A stretch of 5,836 nucleotides of DNA from an uncultured Lachnospiraceae bacterium. GTDB taxonomy: Bacteria > Bacillota > Clostridia > Lachnospirales > Lachnospiraceae. The DNA is taken from NCBI GenBank assembly GCA_947177925.1, contig CAMWWJ010000218.1, positions 1 through 5,836 of the forward strand, read 5' to 3'. Below the pieces are notes generated by a model, which did no database searches, was not told the origin of the DNA, and saw nothing but the letters and a program-made list of their open reading frames with translations. Positions within the stretch are counted from its first letter, which is position 1, and each line of letters opens with the position of its first letter. The position numbers were made by a program, and so were the translations under genes. This document shows, piece by piece, positions 1-5,208 of the stretch.

Positions 1-333
1 ATTGCCGGTTCCATGGCATTTAAGGAAGCGATGAAGAAGGCGGCGCCTGTACTGCTTGAGCCTATCATGAAAGTAGAAGTAACCATGCCGGAGGAGTATA
101 TGGGCGATGTAATCGGCGATATCAACTCCCGCCGCGGACGTATCGAGGGTATGGAAGATATCGGCGGAGGCAAGATGGTGAAGGCTTTCGTTCCGCTGGC
201 TGAGATGTTCGGTTATGCGACCGACCTGAGAAGCAAGACGCAGGGACGCGGCAACTACTCCATGTTCTTCGAGAAGTACGAGCAGGTTCCCAAGAATGTA
301 CAGGAAAAGGTACTTGCAGCGAAAGCGAAGTAA
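1..333 (+). CDS. fusA: Elongation factor G, C-terminal fragment (partial, 5' end outside window)
   Basis: The reading frame is open from base 1 and ends in TAA at 331-333, giving the last 110 residues. The protein is the translocation GTPase EF-G, which moves tRNAs and mRNA through the ribosome after peptide bond formation. What is visible is the end of domain IV (IAGSMAFKEA, then the PVLLEPIMKVEV strand) and domain V with the typical EF-G stretch VIGDINSRRGRIEGME and the later FGYATDLRSKTQGRGNYSMFFEKYEQVP. The GTPase domain lies upstream of the window. An internal ATG at 13 is not a start, because homology to EF-G continues through it. It precedes tuf by 119 bp, the normal str-operon order, so the two are probably partly co-transcribed. 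Identity is secure from the family signature; no frameshift is seen. Confidence 0.97.
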   Translation: MAGSMAFKEAMKKAAPVLLEPIMKVEVTMPEEYMGDVIGDINSRRGRIEGMEDIGGGKMVKAFVPLAEMFGYATDLRSKTQGRGNYSMFFEKYEQVPKNVQEKVLAAKAK

Positions 334-357
334 ATACACGCATGTACAAAATAATGC

Positions 358-386
358 TTGAAAAAACTGGTTATTTTTAATATAAT
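358..386 (+). promoter_or_regulatory. Sigma-A-type promoter for tuf
   Basis: A -35 box TTGAAA (358-363) and a perfect -10 box TATAAT (381-386) are separated by exactly 17 bp. Transcription would begin near 393 and give a 5' leader of about 60 nt before the tuf ATG. The site lies in the fusA-tuf gap, so tuf can be expressed independently of the upstream operon, which fits the excess of EF-Tu over EF-G in cells. No terminator-like hairpin was seen between fusA and this promoter, so read-through from fusA is also likely. Confidence 0.85.
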
Positions 387-452
387 TAGAAATAGCCGAG
401 TAATATTGAACAATTAAAGTCGATTCAACAATTTTAAGGAGGACTCATAAAA

Positions 453-1640
453 ATGGCTAAAGCTAAATTTGAAAGAAATAAGCCCCATTGTAACATTGGT
501 ACCATCGGTCACGTTGACCATGGCAAAACCACTTTGACCGCAGCAATCACCAAGGTTCTGGCTGAGAGAGTTGCCGGAAACGAGAAGGTAGATTTCGAGA
601 ATATCGATAAGGCTCCCGAAGAGAGAGAGCGTGGTATTACCATTTCTACCGCACACGTAGAGTATCAGACAGAGAAGAGACATTACGCACACGTTGACTG
701 CCCGGGCCATGCTGACTACGTTAAGAACATGATCACCGGTGCTGCACAGATGGACGGCGCTATTTTGGTTGTTGCTGCAACCGACGGCGTTATGGCTCAG
801 ACCAAGGAGCACATCCTTCTGTCCCGTCAGGTAGGCGTACCTTACATCGTTGTTTTCATGAACAAGTGCGATATGGTAGACGATCCTGAACTGCTTGAGC
901 TGGTTGAGATGGAAATCACAGAGCAGCTCGAAGAATATGACTTCACAGACTGCCCTATCGTTAAGGGTTCCGCTCTGAAGGCTCTGGAAGATCCCAACGG
1001 CGAGTGGGGCGACAAGGTTATGGAGCTCATGAGCACTGTTGACGAGTACATTCCGGATCCTCAGCGTGATACCGACAAGCCTTTCCTTATGCCTGTCGAG
1101 GACGTATTCACCATTACCGGACGTGGTACTGTTGCAACCGGTAGAGTAGAGCGTGGTGTTCTGAAGCTGAACGACGAAGTTGAAATCGTTGGTATCAAGG
1201 AAGAGACCAAGAAGACCGTTGTAACCGGTATCGAAATGTTCCGTAAGATGCTTGATGAGGCTCAGGCTGGTGATAACATCGGCGCACTGCTTCGTGGTGT
1301 TCAGAGAACCGAAATCGAAAGAGGACAGGTTCTTGCAAAACCCAACAGCGTTACCTGCCACAAGAAATTCACCGCTCAGGTTTACGTACTGACCAAGGAC
1401 GAAGGTGGACGTCATACTCCTTTCTTCAACAACTATCGTCCTCAGTTCTACTTCAGAACAACTGACGTAACCGGCGTTTGCGCACTGCCTGCTGGCACTG
1501 AGATGTGCATGCCTGGCGACAACGTAGAGATGACCATCGAACTGATTCATCCCATCGCTATGGAGCAGGGTCTTACTTTCGCTATCCGTGAGGGTGGTAG
1601 AACAGTTGGATCTGGTCGTGTGGCTACTATTATTGAGTAA
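453..1640 (+). CDS. tuf: Elongation factor Tu
   Basis: Cytoplasmic translation GTPase that delivers aminoacyl-tRNA to the ribosomal A site. The 395-aa length is normal. The G domain shows the P-loop GHVDHGKT (residues 19-26), the switch I region around RGITI (60-64), DCPGH (82-86) with the catalytic His86, NKCD (137-140) and SALK (173-176). Beta-barrel domain 2 follows (from about PVEDVFTITGRGTVATGRVERG), then domain 3 (CHKKFTAQVYVL to the C-terminal VATIIE). The ATG at 453 is chosen because AAGGAGGA lies at 436-443 with 9 nt spacing and the protein start MAKAKFERNKPH is canonical. It is the last gene of the str cluster here and is closed by a strong terminator. No oddity in sequence or length was found. 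Whether a second tuf copy exists elsewhere cannot be told from this window. Confidence 0.99.
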   Translation: MAKAKFERNKPHCNIGTIGHVDHGKTTLTAAITKVLAERVAGNEKVDFENIDKAPEERERGITISTAHVEYQTEKRHYAHVDCPGHADYVKNMITGAAQMDGAILVVAATDGVMAQTKEHILLSRQVGVPYIVVFMNKCDMVDDPELLELVEMEITEQLEEYDFTDCPIVKGSALKALEDPNGEWGDKVMELMSTVDEYIPDPQRDTDKPFLMPVEDVFTITGRGTVATGRVERGVLKLNDEVEIVGIKEETKKTVVTGIEMFRKMLDEAQAGDNIGALLRGVQRTEIERGQVLAKPNSVTCHKKFTAQVYVLTKDEGGRHTPFFNNYRPQFYFRTTDVTGVCALPAGTEMCMPGDNVEMTIELIHPIAMEQGLTFAIREGGRTVGSGRVATIIE

Positions 1641-1673
1641 TCTTGTGATTAGAGCCAAATAATAAAAATAAGC

Positions 1674-1712
1674 ACCGCAATCCTTTGAGAAATCAAGGGG
1701 TTGCGGTTTTTT
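1674..1712 (+). terminator. Intrinsic terminator of tuf
   Basis: A 15-bp stem (1674-1688 with 1693-1707, including two G-U pairs near the loop) closes a GAAA tetraloop and is followed by six T residues (1707-1712). It starts 33 nt after the tuf stop codon. This is a strong rho-independent terminator and marks the end of the chromosomal transcription unit, which also shields tuf from the inserted element. Confidence 0.93.
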
Positions 1713-1735
1713 AATGCCTGAAAATAATAGCGAAC

Positions 1736-1783
1736 AAAAGGAAAAGCCACCTGCCAAAATTTCAATGAAAATGGCTTGTGGCT
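1736..1783 (-). terminator. Probable terminator of the XRE repressor gene
   Basis: Read on the minus strand, AGCCAC (1783-1778) pairs with GTGGCT (1750-1745). Inside, GCCA pairs with TGGC and TTTCA pairs with TGAAA, leaving small internal loops. A T-rich run TTTTCCTTTT follows (1744-1735 on the plus coordinates). It lies 18 bp past the repressor stop codon and faces the tuf terminator, so the two transcription units converge here. The stem is interrupted, so confidence is moderate. Confidence 0.65.
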
Positions 1784-1800
1784 CTAAAATGGCTCTATTT

Positions 1801-2424
1801 TTATTCGCTGTCGCTCTGATTTTTCTTAAATTGCCGCTCCAAATGTTCATTTCGGAGTTTCATTCTTGTAGCATTGTCTATATCCTCATACACTTTCTTT
1901 GTTACGGGCAAGGTGGAGTAATCAGCAATTTTCTGCTTTTTCCATATATCAAACATATCCTTTGGCGTAAAGTAGGACTCAAAACTTTCCCGGCTCTCAT
2001 TCAGTGAAGCGAGAAATTGGCACATATCTGCATTATATAAATGTCCTTTTTCGTTTCCATAGAATTTAATGTTTGCATACCAACGGTTATCCTCGGTTTC
2101 TATGTCATTGAAAAATTTATCGTTGATTTCTAATTCATAGCGCAATTCTTTTAATTCGTTCAACTCCAATAGAAAACTGATAATATCGCCCATAGACGAT
2201 AAAGAAAATTCATTGTCTGAAATACCAAAAAGCCAATCCAAAGAAACGTGATATTGCTTTGCTATGGCATAAAGTACCTCGTTGGACGGAGATACCGTTC
2301 CGTTTTCATAACTGGATAGGGTGGATTGCTTTATGCCTAGCTTTTTGCAAAATTCACTTTGGTTCAAACCTAGATTTTTACGGAGTTGTTTTATCCGTTC
2401 TGCTATCTGAATTGTATTATCCAT
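1801..2424 (-). CDS. XRE-family HTH transcriptional regulator, likely element repressor
   Basis: A 207-aa protein with an N-terminal Cro/CI-type helix-turn-helix at about residues 8-67; the key part is QSEFCKKLGIKQSTLSSYENG (22-42), followed by PSNEVLYAIAKQYHVSLDWLFG. The start at 2424 (MDNTIQIAERIKQLR) is chosen over an upstream ATG at 2526 because AGAGGT lies 6 nt before it and the promoter -35/-10 boxes sit between the two starts. Residues about 75-207 form a C-terminal part I do not recognise, rich in acidic and aromatic residues; it shows no Ser-Lys LexA-type peptidase motif and no HExxH, so it does not look self-cleaving or like an ImmA-type protease. It is transcribed divergently from the xis-int operon, the classic place for a lysogeny-type repressor of excision, so it probably controls both promoters. 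The regulatory role is inferred; the HTH assignment is firm. Confidence 0.88.
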   Translation of the reverse strand: MDNTIQIAERIKQLRKNLGLNQSEFCKKLGIKQSTLSSYENGTVSPSNEVLYAIAKQYHVSLDWLFGISDNEFSLSSMGDIISFLLELNELKELRYELEINDKFFNDIETEDNRWYANIKFYGNEKGHLYNADMCQFLASLNESRESFESYFTPKDMFDIWKKQKIADYSTLPVTKKVYEDIDNATRMKLRNEHLERQFKKNQSDSE

Positions 2425-2456
2425 GCCGTTACCTCTTTTCTTTTTCGCTTTCTTAT

Positions 2457-2485
2457 AGTATAGCACTTTCAATAAATATTGACAA
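2457..2485 (-). promoter_or_regulatory. Promoter of the XRE repressor gene
   Basis: On the minus strand a -35 box TTGTCA (2485-2480) and a -10 box TATACT (2462-2457) are spaced by 17 bp. Transcription would start near 2450, leaving a leader of about 25 nt with the AGAGGT ribosome binding site. It is back to back with the xis-int promoter, about 60 bp away, so one regulator bound between them could affect both. Confidence 0.78.
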
Positions 2486-2519
2486 CAATAATAAATATGA
2501 AAAATACGGATAAAAATTA

Positions 2520-2548
2520 TTGACATAAATGATAGAGGGTGCTAGAAT
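2520..2548 (+). promoter_or_regulatory. Promoter of the xis-int operon
   Basis: A perfect -35 box TTGACA (2520-2525) is followed after 17 bp by TAGAAT (2543-2548). The expected start is near 2555, about 40 nt before the ATG at 2596. A promoter this close to consensus would be strong if unrepressed, which agrees with the dedicated repressor gene next door and with the operator-like repeats lying over the spacer and -10 box. Confidence 0.82.
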
Positions 2549-2583
2549 ATCATTAACACTAATAAATAGTGAAATAAATGATA
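2528..2583. promoter_or_regulatory. Operator-like AATGATA repeats over the xis-int promoter
   Basis: The 7-mer AATGATA occurs three times: 2528-2534 (plus), 2548-2554 (minus, as TATCATT) and 2577-2583 (plus). The first two form an inverted repeat with a 13-bp spacer that covers the promoter spacer and the -10 box. The second and third form another dyad with inner CACT/AGTG arms (2557-2560 and 2568-2571). The outer copies extend to an exact 10-bp direct repeat, ATAAATGATA, at 2525-2534 and 2574-2583. Placement fits binding sites for the XRE repressor; the excisionase is an alternative ligand. Binding is inferred, the repeats are seen directly. Confidence 0.6.
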
Positions 2584-2595
2584 AGGAGAGATTGC

Positions 2596-2796
2596 ATGAA
2601 CGGACAGAACTACTTATTGACTGCCGGAGAAGTTGCGGAAACATTGGGTGTTTCCAAAGGACACGCTTACAAACTGATAAGAGAATTAAATGAAGAATTA
2701 CAGAGCAAAGGCTATCTTGTTGTTGCCGGGAAAGTGCCAAAGGCATTTTGGGAAACAAAGTTTTACGGTTACAATCAGCCAAACCAAACCGCATGA
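2596..2796 (+). CDS. Excisionase-like small winged-helix DNA-binding protein
   Basis: A 66-aa protein (MNGQNYLLTAGEVAETLGVS...). Residues 7-33 form a MerR/excisionase-type helix-turn-helix (LLTAGEVAETLGVSKGHAYKLI), followed by a helix (RELNEELQSKGY) and a wing (LVVAGKVPKAFWETKFYG). This pattern is typical of the short regulators found directly before tyrosine integrases in Bacillota elements, where they bend DNA and bias recombination towards excision. The ATG at 2596 is preferred over an in-frame ATG at 2578 because AAGGAG (2583-2588) sits 7 nt before it and inside the longer version. It is 14 bp upstream of the integrase gene and shares its promoter. A purely transcriptional role is possible; excision activity is inferred from family and position. 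Confidence 0.82.
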   Translation: MNGQNYLLTAGEVAETLGVSKGHAYKLIRELNEELQSKGYLVVAGKVPKAFWETKFYGYNQPNQTA

Positions 2797-2810
2797 AAGG
2801 AGGATAAGAA

Positions 2811-3884
2811 ATGTCTGCTTCAAGAGATGAAAAGACCGGGAAATGGACTGCTCAATGTTATTACGAAAACTGGAAAGGGGAGAAGAAGCACAAAAAGAAG
2901 CGTGGTTTTGCCACAAAAAAGGAAGCGTTGGAGTGGGAAAGAGAATTTCTGAAAAGTACATCTGCAAATATGGATATGATGTTAGGCGCATTTGTTGATG
3001 TGTATTTTCGGGATAAGGCAGGAGAACTAAAGGAACGCACGATAAAAAATAAGCGGTACATGATAGAAGCCCATGTATTACCGTATTTTGAGAATAAGCA
3101 AATGAACGAAATAAGCCCCTCTGATATTATCCAGTGGCAGAACGCTATCAGAGCAAAAGGGTATTCGCAGACTTATTTGCGCATGGTGCAAAATCAGATT
3201 ACAGCATTGTTTACCCATGCAAGTAACATTTACAATCTCAACAATAACCCATGTAAAAAGGTTAAGAAAATGGGAAAGTCTGACGCTGACAAGTTGAACT
3301 TTTGGACGAAAGACGAATACGATTGTTTCATCAGCGGCATTGACCGTGAAAGCAAATATTATGTGATATTTGAAATCCTTTTTTGGACGGGGTGCAGAGA
3401 GGGGGAAATGTTGGCTTTAACAAAAGAAGATGTCGATTTTGAGAACAATCAAATCAGCATTACTAAGACTTATTACAGAACGGAGCGCAGGGATATTATT
3501 ACATCGCCGAAAACAGAACAGTCGGTTAGAGTGATTGACATTCCGCAATTTTTAACGAAAGAGATTGAAATGTATGTGAACCGCTGTTACGGTCTGCCGG
3601 ATAATGAAAGACTGTTCCCGATTGTAGCAGAAGCGGTACAGCATAAGCTGAAACGTGAGTGCGTGAAATCGGGCGTAAAGCAAATTAGGGTACATGATTT
3701 ACGCCATAGCCATGTGGCATATCTTATCAATCAAGGCGTACAGCCTTTGATTATAAAAGAACGGTTAGGGCATAGGGATATTAAAATCACGCTGAATACT
3801 TACGGGCATTTATATCCTAATCAACAAAAGAAAGTGGCAGATATGTTAAACGCCGCAAGAAATGAAAATGCCCCTGTCGATTGA
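2811..3884 (+). CDS. int: Tyrosine-type site-specific integrase
   Basis: A 357-aa recombinase that would integrate and excise the element. Residues 1-48 resemble the arm-type DNA-binding domain (GKWTAQCYYENWKGEKKHKKKRGFATKKEAL). Residues about 57-150 are the SAM-like core-binding domain. Residues about 163-345 are the catalytic domain with all expected residues: Arg196 (TGCREGE), Lys234 (TSPK), His295 and Arg298 (HDLRHSH), His321 (LGH) and the nucleophile Tyr331 (NTYGHLYP). The set is complete and the length normal, so the enzyme is probably active. The start at 2811 has AAAGGAGGA at 2796-2804 with 6 nt spacing, partly overlapping the upstream stop codon, which suggests coupled translation with the excisionase. 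The gene points away from tuf. The insertion site it recognises is inferred to be close to the tuf 3' end. Confidence 0.96.
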   Translation: MSASRDEKTGKWTAQCYYENWKGEKKHKKKRGFATKKEALEWEREFLKSTSANMDMMLGAFVDVYFRDKAGELKERTIKNKRYMIEAHVLPYFENKQMNEISPSDIIQWQNAIRAKGYSQTYLRMVQNQITALFTHASNIYNLNNNPCKKVKKMGKSDADKLNFWTKDEYDCFISGIDRESKYYVIFEILFWTGCREGEMLALTKEDVDFENNQISITKTYYRTERRDIITSPKTEQSVRVIDIPQFLTKEIEMYVNRCYGLPDNERLFPIVAEAVQHKLKRECVKSGVKQIRVHDLRHSHVAYLINQGVQPLIIKERLGHRDIKITLNTYGHLYPNQQKKVADMLNAARNENAPVD

Positions 3885-3971
3885 CAAGGACATTTCACTA
3901 CAAAGGCAGAGCCTGTTGTATTTATATCTCGCAAATATAGTATAACAAAGGCTCTGCTGAAACTCAATCGA
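3877..3971. repeat. Nested dyad spanning the integrase stop codon
   Basis: Three complementary blocks are nested in order: TCGATTGA (3877-3884) with TCAATCGA (3964-3971); TTTCA (3893-3897) with TGAAA (3958-3962); GCAGAGCC (3906-3913) with GGCTCTGC (3950-3957). The inner hairpin continues with TGTT/AACA, GTA/TAT and ATAT/ATAT around the loop CTCGCAA. The outer left arm contains the integrase stop codon. No T run follows on either strand, so it is not a standard intrinsic terminator. It fills the 109-bp gap between integrase and ATPase. Possible roles are an RNA structure limiting read-through or stabilising the 3' end, a replication origin for the neighbouring ATPase, or a protein binding site. 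Confidence 0.7.
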
Positions 3972-3993
3972 ATTATTTCAGTGGAGGATGCAA

Positions 3994-4962
3994 ATGGAAG
4001 AAAAAAGAGAGAAAAATTATCGTTTAATCAACATGGAAGATGTAGAAGCAAGAGAAGTAAACTGGTTGTGGTATCCTTATATTCCCTATGGAAAGCTGAC
4101 GATTGTGCAAGGCGATCCGGGGGAGGGAAAGACCACTTTTATTTTGCACCTTGCGGCACTTCTCACAAAAGGCGAAGCACTTCCCTGTGAGGAAACAGCA
4201 GAGGGCAGAGAGCCGGTCAACATAATTTATCAAAACGCAGAGGACAGTTTGGAAGATACCATAAAGCCCCGATTGTTAGAAGCAGGAGCAGACTGCAACC
4301 GGGTGTTAGTAATTGATGAAAGTATTGATTGTTTGAGCATGACAGATGAAAGGCTTGTCCGGGCAATAAAGGAAACCGGGGCGAAGATGGTTGTGTTAGA
4401 CCCGATACAAGCCTATTTGGGCGCAGATGTGGATATGCACCGAGCAAACGAAATCAGACCAGTGCTGAAGCAGTTGGGAAATATTGCGGAAGAATACGGG
4501 TGTGCGATTGTCCTTATCGGTCACATGAATAAGGCAAGCGGAAGTAAATCTACTTACCGGGGATTGGGTTCAATAGATTTTCAAGCTACTGCTCGGAGTG
4601 TGTTGGTAGTCGGCAGGATAAAGGACGATATGACTTTGCGTGTGATAGCGCATGATAAGAGCAGTCTTGCGCCGGAGGGAACTTCAATAGCGTTTCGCAT
4701 GGATAAGGACAATGGTTTTACGTGGGAGGGTGTTTATGACATTACGGTTGAGGAATTACTTTCCGGCGAAAGCAGAGGACAGAAAACAAAGGACGCTAAA
4801 TCATTTCTTGCGGAGATTTTGGCAGAGGGGAAGTTGTCTTGTAATGAAATTACAGAAGCGGCAAAGGAGAGAGGTATCAAGAAGAAAACGCTGTGGAACG
4901 CAAAAAAGGAAATGAATATTGACAGCGTGAAAGTGGGCAATCAATGGTACTGGACTTTGTAA
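3994..4962 (+). CDS. RecA/RepA-like AAA family ATPase
   Basis: A 322-aa protein resembling the RepA/AAA_25 group of hexameric DNA helicase-like ATPases found on plasmids and integrative elements. It has Walker A GDPGEGKT (residues 40-47), a Walker B strand KMVVLDP with Asp136, and a sensor-like IGHMNK (175-180) followed by the STYRGLGSIDFQATARSVLVV segment typical of the family. Residues about 265-322 form a C-terminal winged-helix-like tail (LSCNEITEAAKERGIKKKTLWNAKKEM). Start 3994 is chosen over the in-frame ATG at 3988 because GGAGG (3983-3987) abuts 3988 but is 6 nt from 3994. It follows the integrase by 109 bp, holding the nested dyad. It probably unwinds or loads onto element DNA during replication or transfer; this is inferred from family. 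The exact substrate is unknown, and no separate replication initiator is visible in the window. Confidence 0.85.
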   Translation: MEEKREKNYRLINMEDVEAREVNWLWYPYIPYGKLTIVQGDPGEGKTTFILHLAALLTKGEALPCEETAEGREPVNIIYQNAEDSLEDTIKPRLLEAGADCNRVLVIDESIDCLSMTDERLVRAIKETGAKMVVLDPIQAYLGADVDMHRANEIRPVLKQLGNIAEEYGCAIVLIGHMNKASGSKSTYRGLGSIDFQATARSVLVVGRIKDDMTLRVIAHDKSSLAPEGTSIAFRMDKDNGFTWEGVYDITVEELLSGESRGQKTKDAKSFLAEILAEGKLSCNEITEAAKERGIKKKTLWNAKKEMNIDSVKVGNQWYWTL

Positions 4963-4974
4963 CAAAGGAAGATA

Positions 4975-5010
4975 GCAAGATTACCTTTACTAAAGATAGG
5001 GTAATCTTGC
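4975..5010. repeat. Perfect 11-bp hairpin downstream of the ATPase gene
   Basis: GCAAGATTACC (4975-4985) and GGTAATCTTGC (5000-5010) are exact inverted repeats around a 14-nt loop, beginning 12 nt after the ATPase stop codon. There is no T run after it, so it is either an imperfect terminator, an mRNA-end structure, or the first of the inverted repeats of the transfer region that continues to 5176. Confidence 0.75.
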
Positions 5011-5026
5011 CACCTTGATTAGAAGC

Positions 5027-5176
5027 GTGGCGGCAACATGGCGGCGAAAAGCCACCCCGTCCGCAGGACGGAAAGCCCCCGGCAGGGCGCAAAGGCACTT
5101 TTGATAGAGCGTAGCCTGTCGAAAGTGCTTTTGCGTTACTTTCGGGAAAGTAACAAAGCCTTGCGCCTGTCGGCGC
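5027..5176. other. Candidate origin of transfer (oriT) upstream of the relaxase gene
   Basis: This GC-rich non-coding stretch is packed with repeats. TGGCGGC is repeated directly at 5028-5034 and 5039-5045. GTGGC (5027-5031) is inverted by GCCAC (5051-5055). CCGTCC/GGACGG (5057-5062, 5066-5071) form a triloop hairpin. A 17-bp stem with two G-U pairs joins 5088-5104 and 5119-5135. GTTACTTTC/GAAAGTAAC (5135-5143, 5146-5154) is a perfect 9-bp inverted repeat around GG. GCGCC/GGCGC (5163-5167, 5172-5176) form a final hairpin. MobV relaxases are known to act on inverted repeats lying just upstream of their own gene, and the relaxase starts 33 bp further on. The oriT role is inferred; the nick site cannot be assigned. 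Confidence 0.6.
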
Positions 5177-5208
5177 AGTAAAAATAGAGAATGTGGAGGA
5201 TATGCCTA

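Noticed and set aside
414..1850. A 478-codon open frame on the minus strand opposite tuf
   Set aside because: It is antisense to a highly expressed gene with strongly biased codons, which commonly leaves the opposite strand open. Its translation resembles no protein family I know, and it runs through the tuf terminator and promoter-proximal leader.
1714..2007. A 97-codon plus-strand ORF after the tuf terminator
   Set aside because: It overlaps the repressor gene on the opposite strand, starts within the terminator T run, lacks a ribosome binding site and has no recognisable domain.
3916..3946. Possible promoter (TTGTAT ... TATAAC) within the dyad before the ATPase gene
   Set aside because: The boxes are weak and the spacing is 19 bp; the AT-rich inner hairpin explains the sequence equally well. 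The source of transcription for the ATPase gene is left open.
4877..5098. A 73-codon minus-strand ORF across the ATPase end and the repeat region
   Set aside because: It overlaps the ATPase coding region antisense and has low-complexity composition with no domain; it looks like a shadow.
5027..5176. A CRISPR array or riboswitch in the repeat-rich stretch
   Set aside because: The repeats are inverted and unequal, with no regular spacer pattern, and no known riboswitch consensus is recognised. The position before a MobV relaxase favours oriT.
5038..5181. A 47-aa plus-strand ORF (MAAKSHPVRRTESPRQG...) inside the oriT-like region
   Set aside because: No ribosome binding site precedes the ATG and the sequence is dictated by the overlapping inverted repeats. 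It is probably fortuitous, though a small basic protein cannot be fully excluded.
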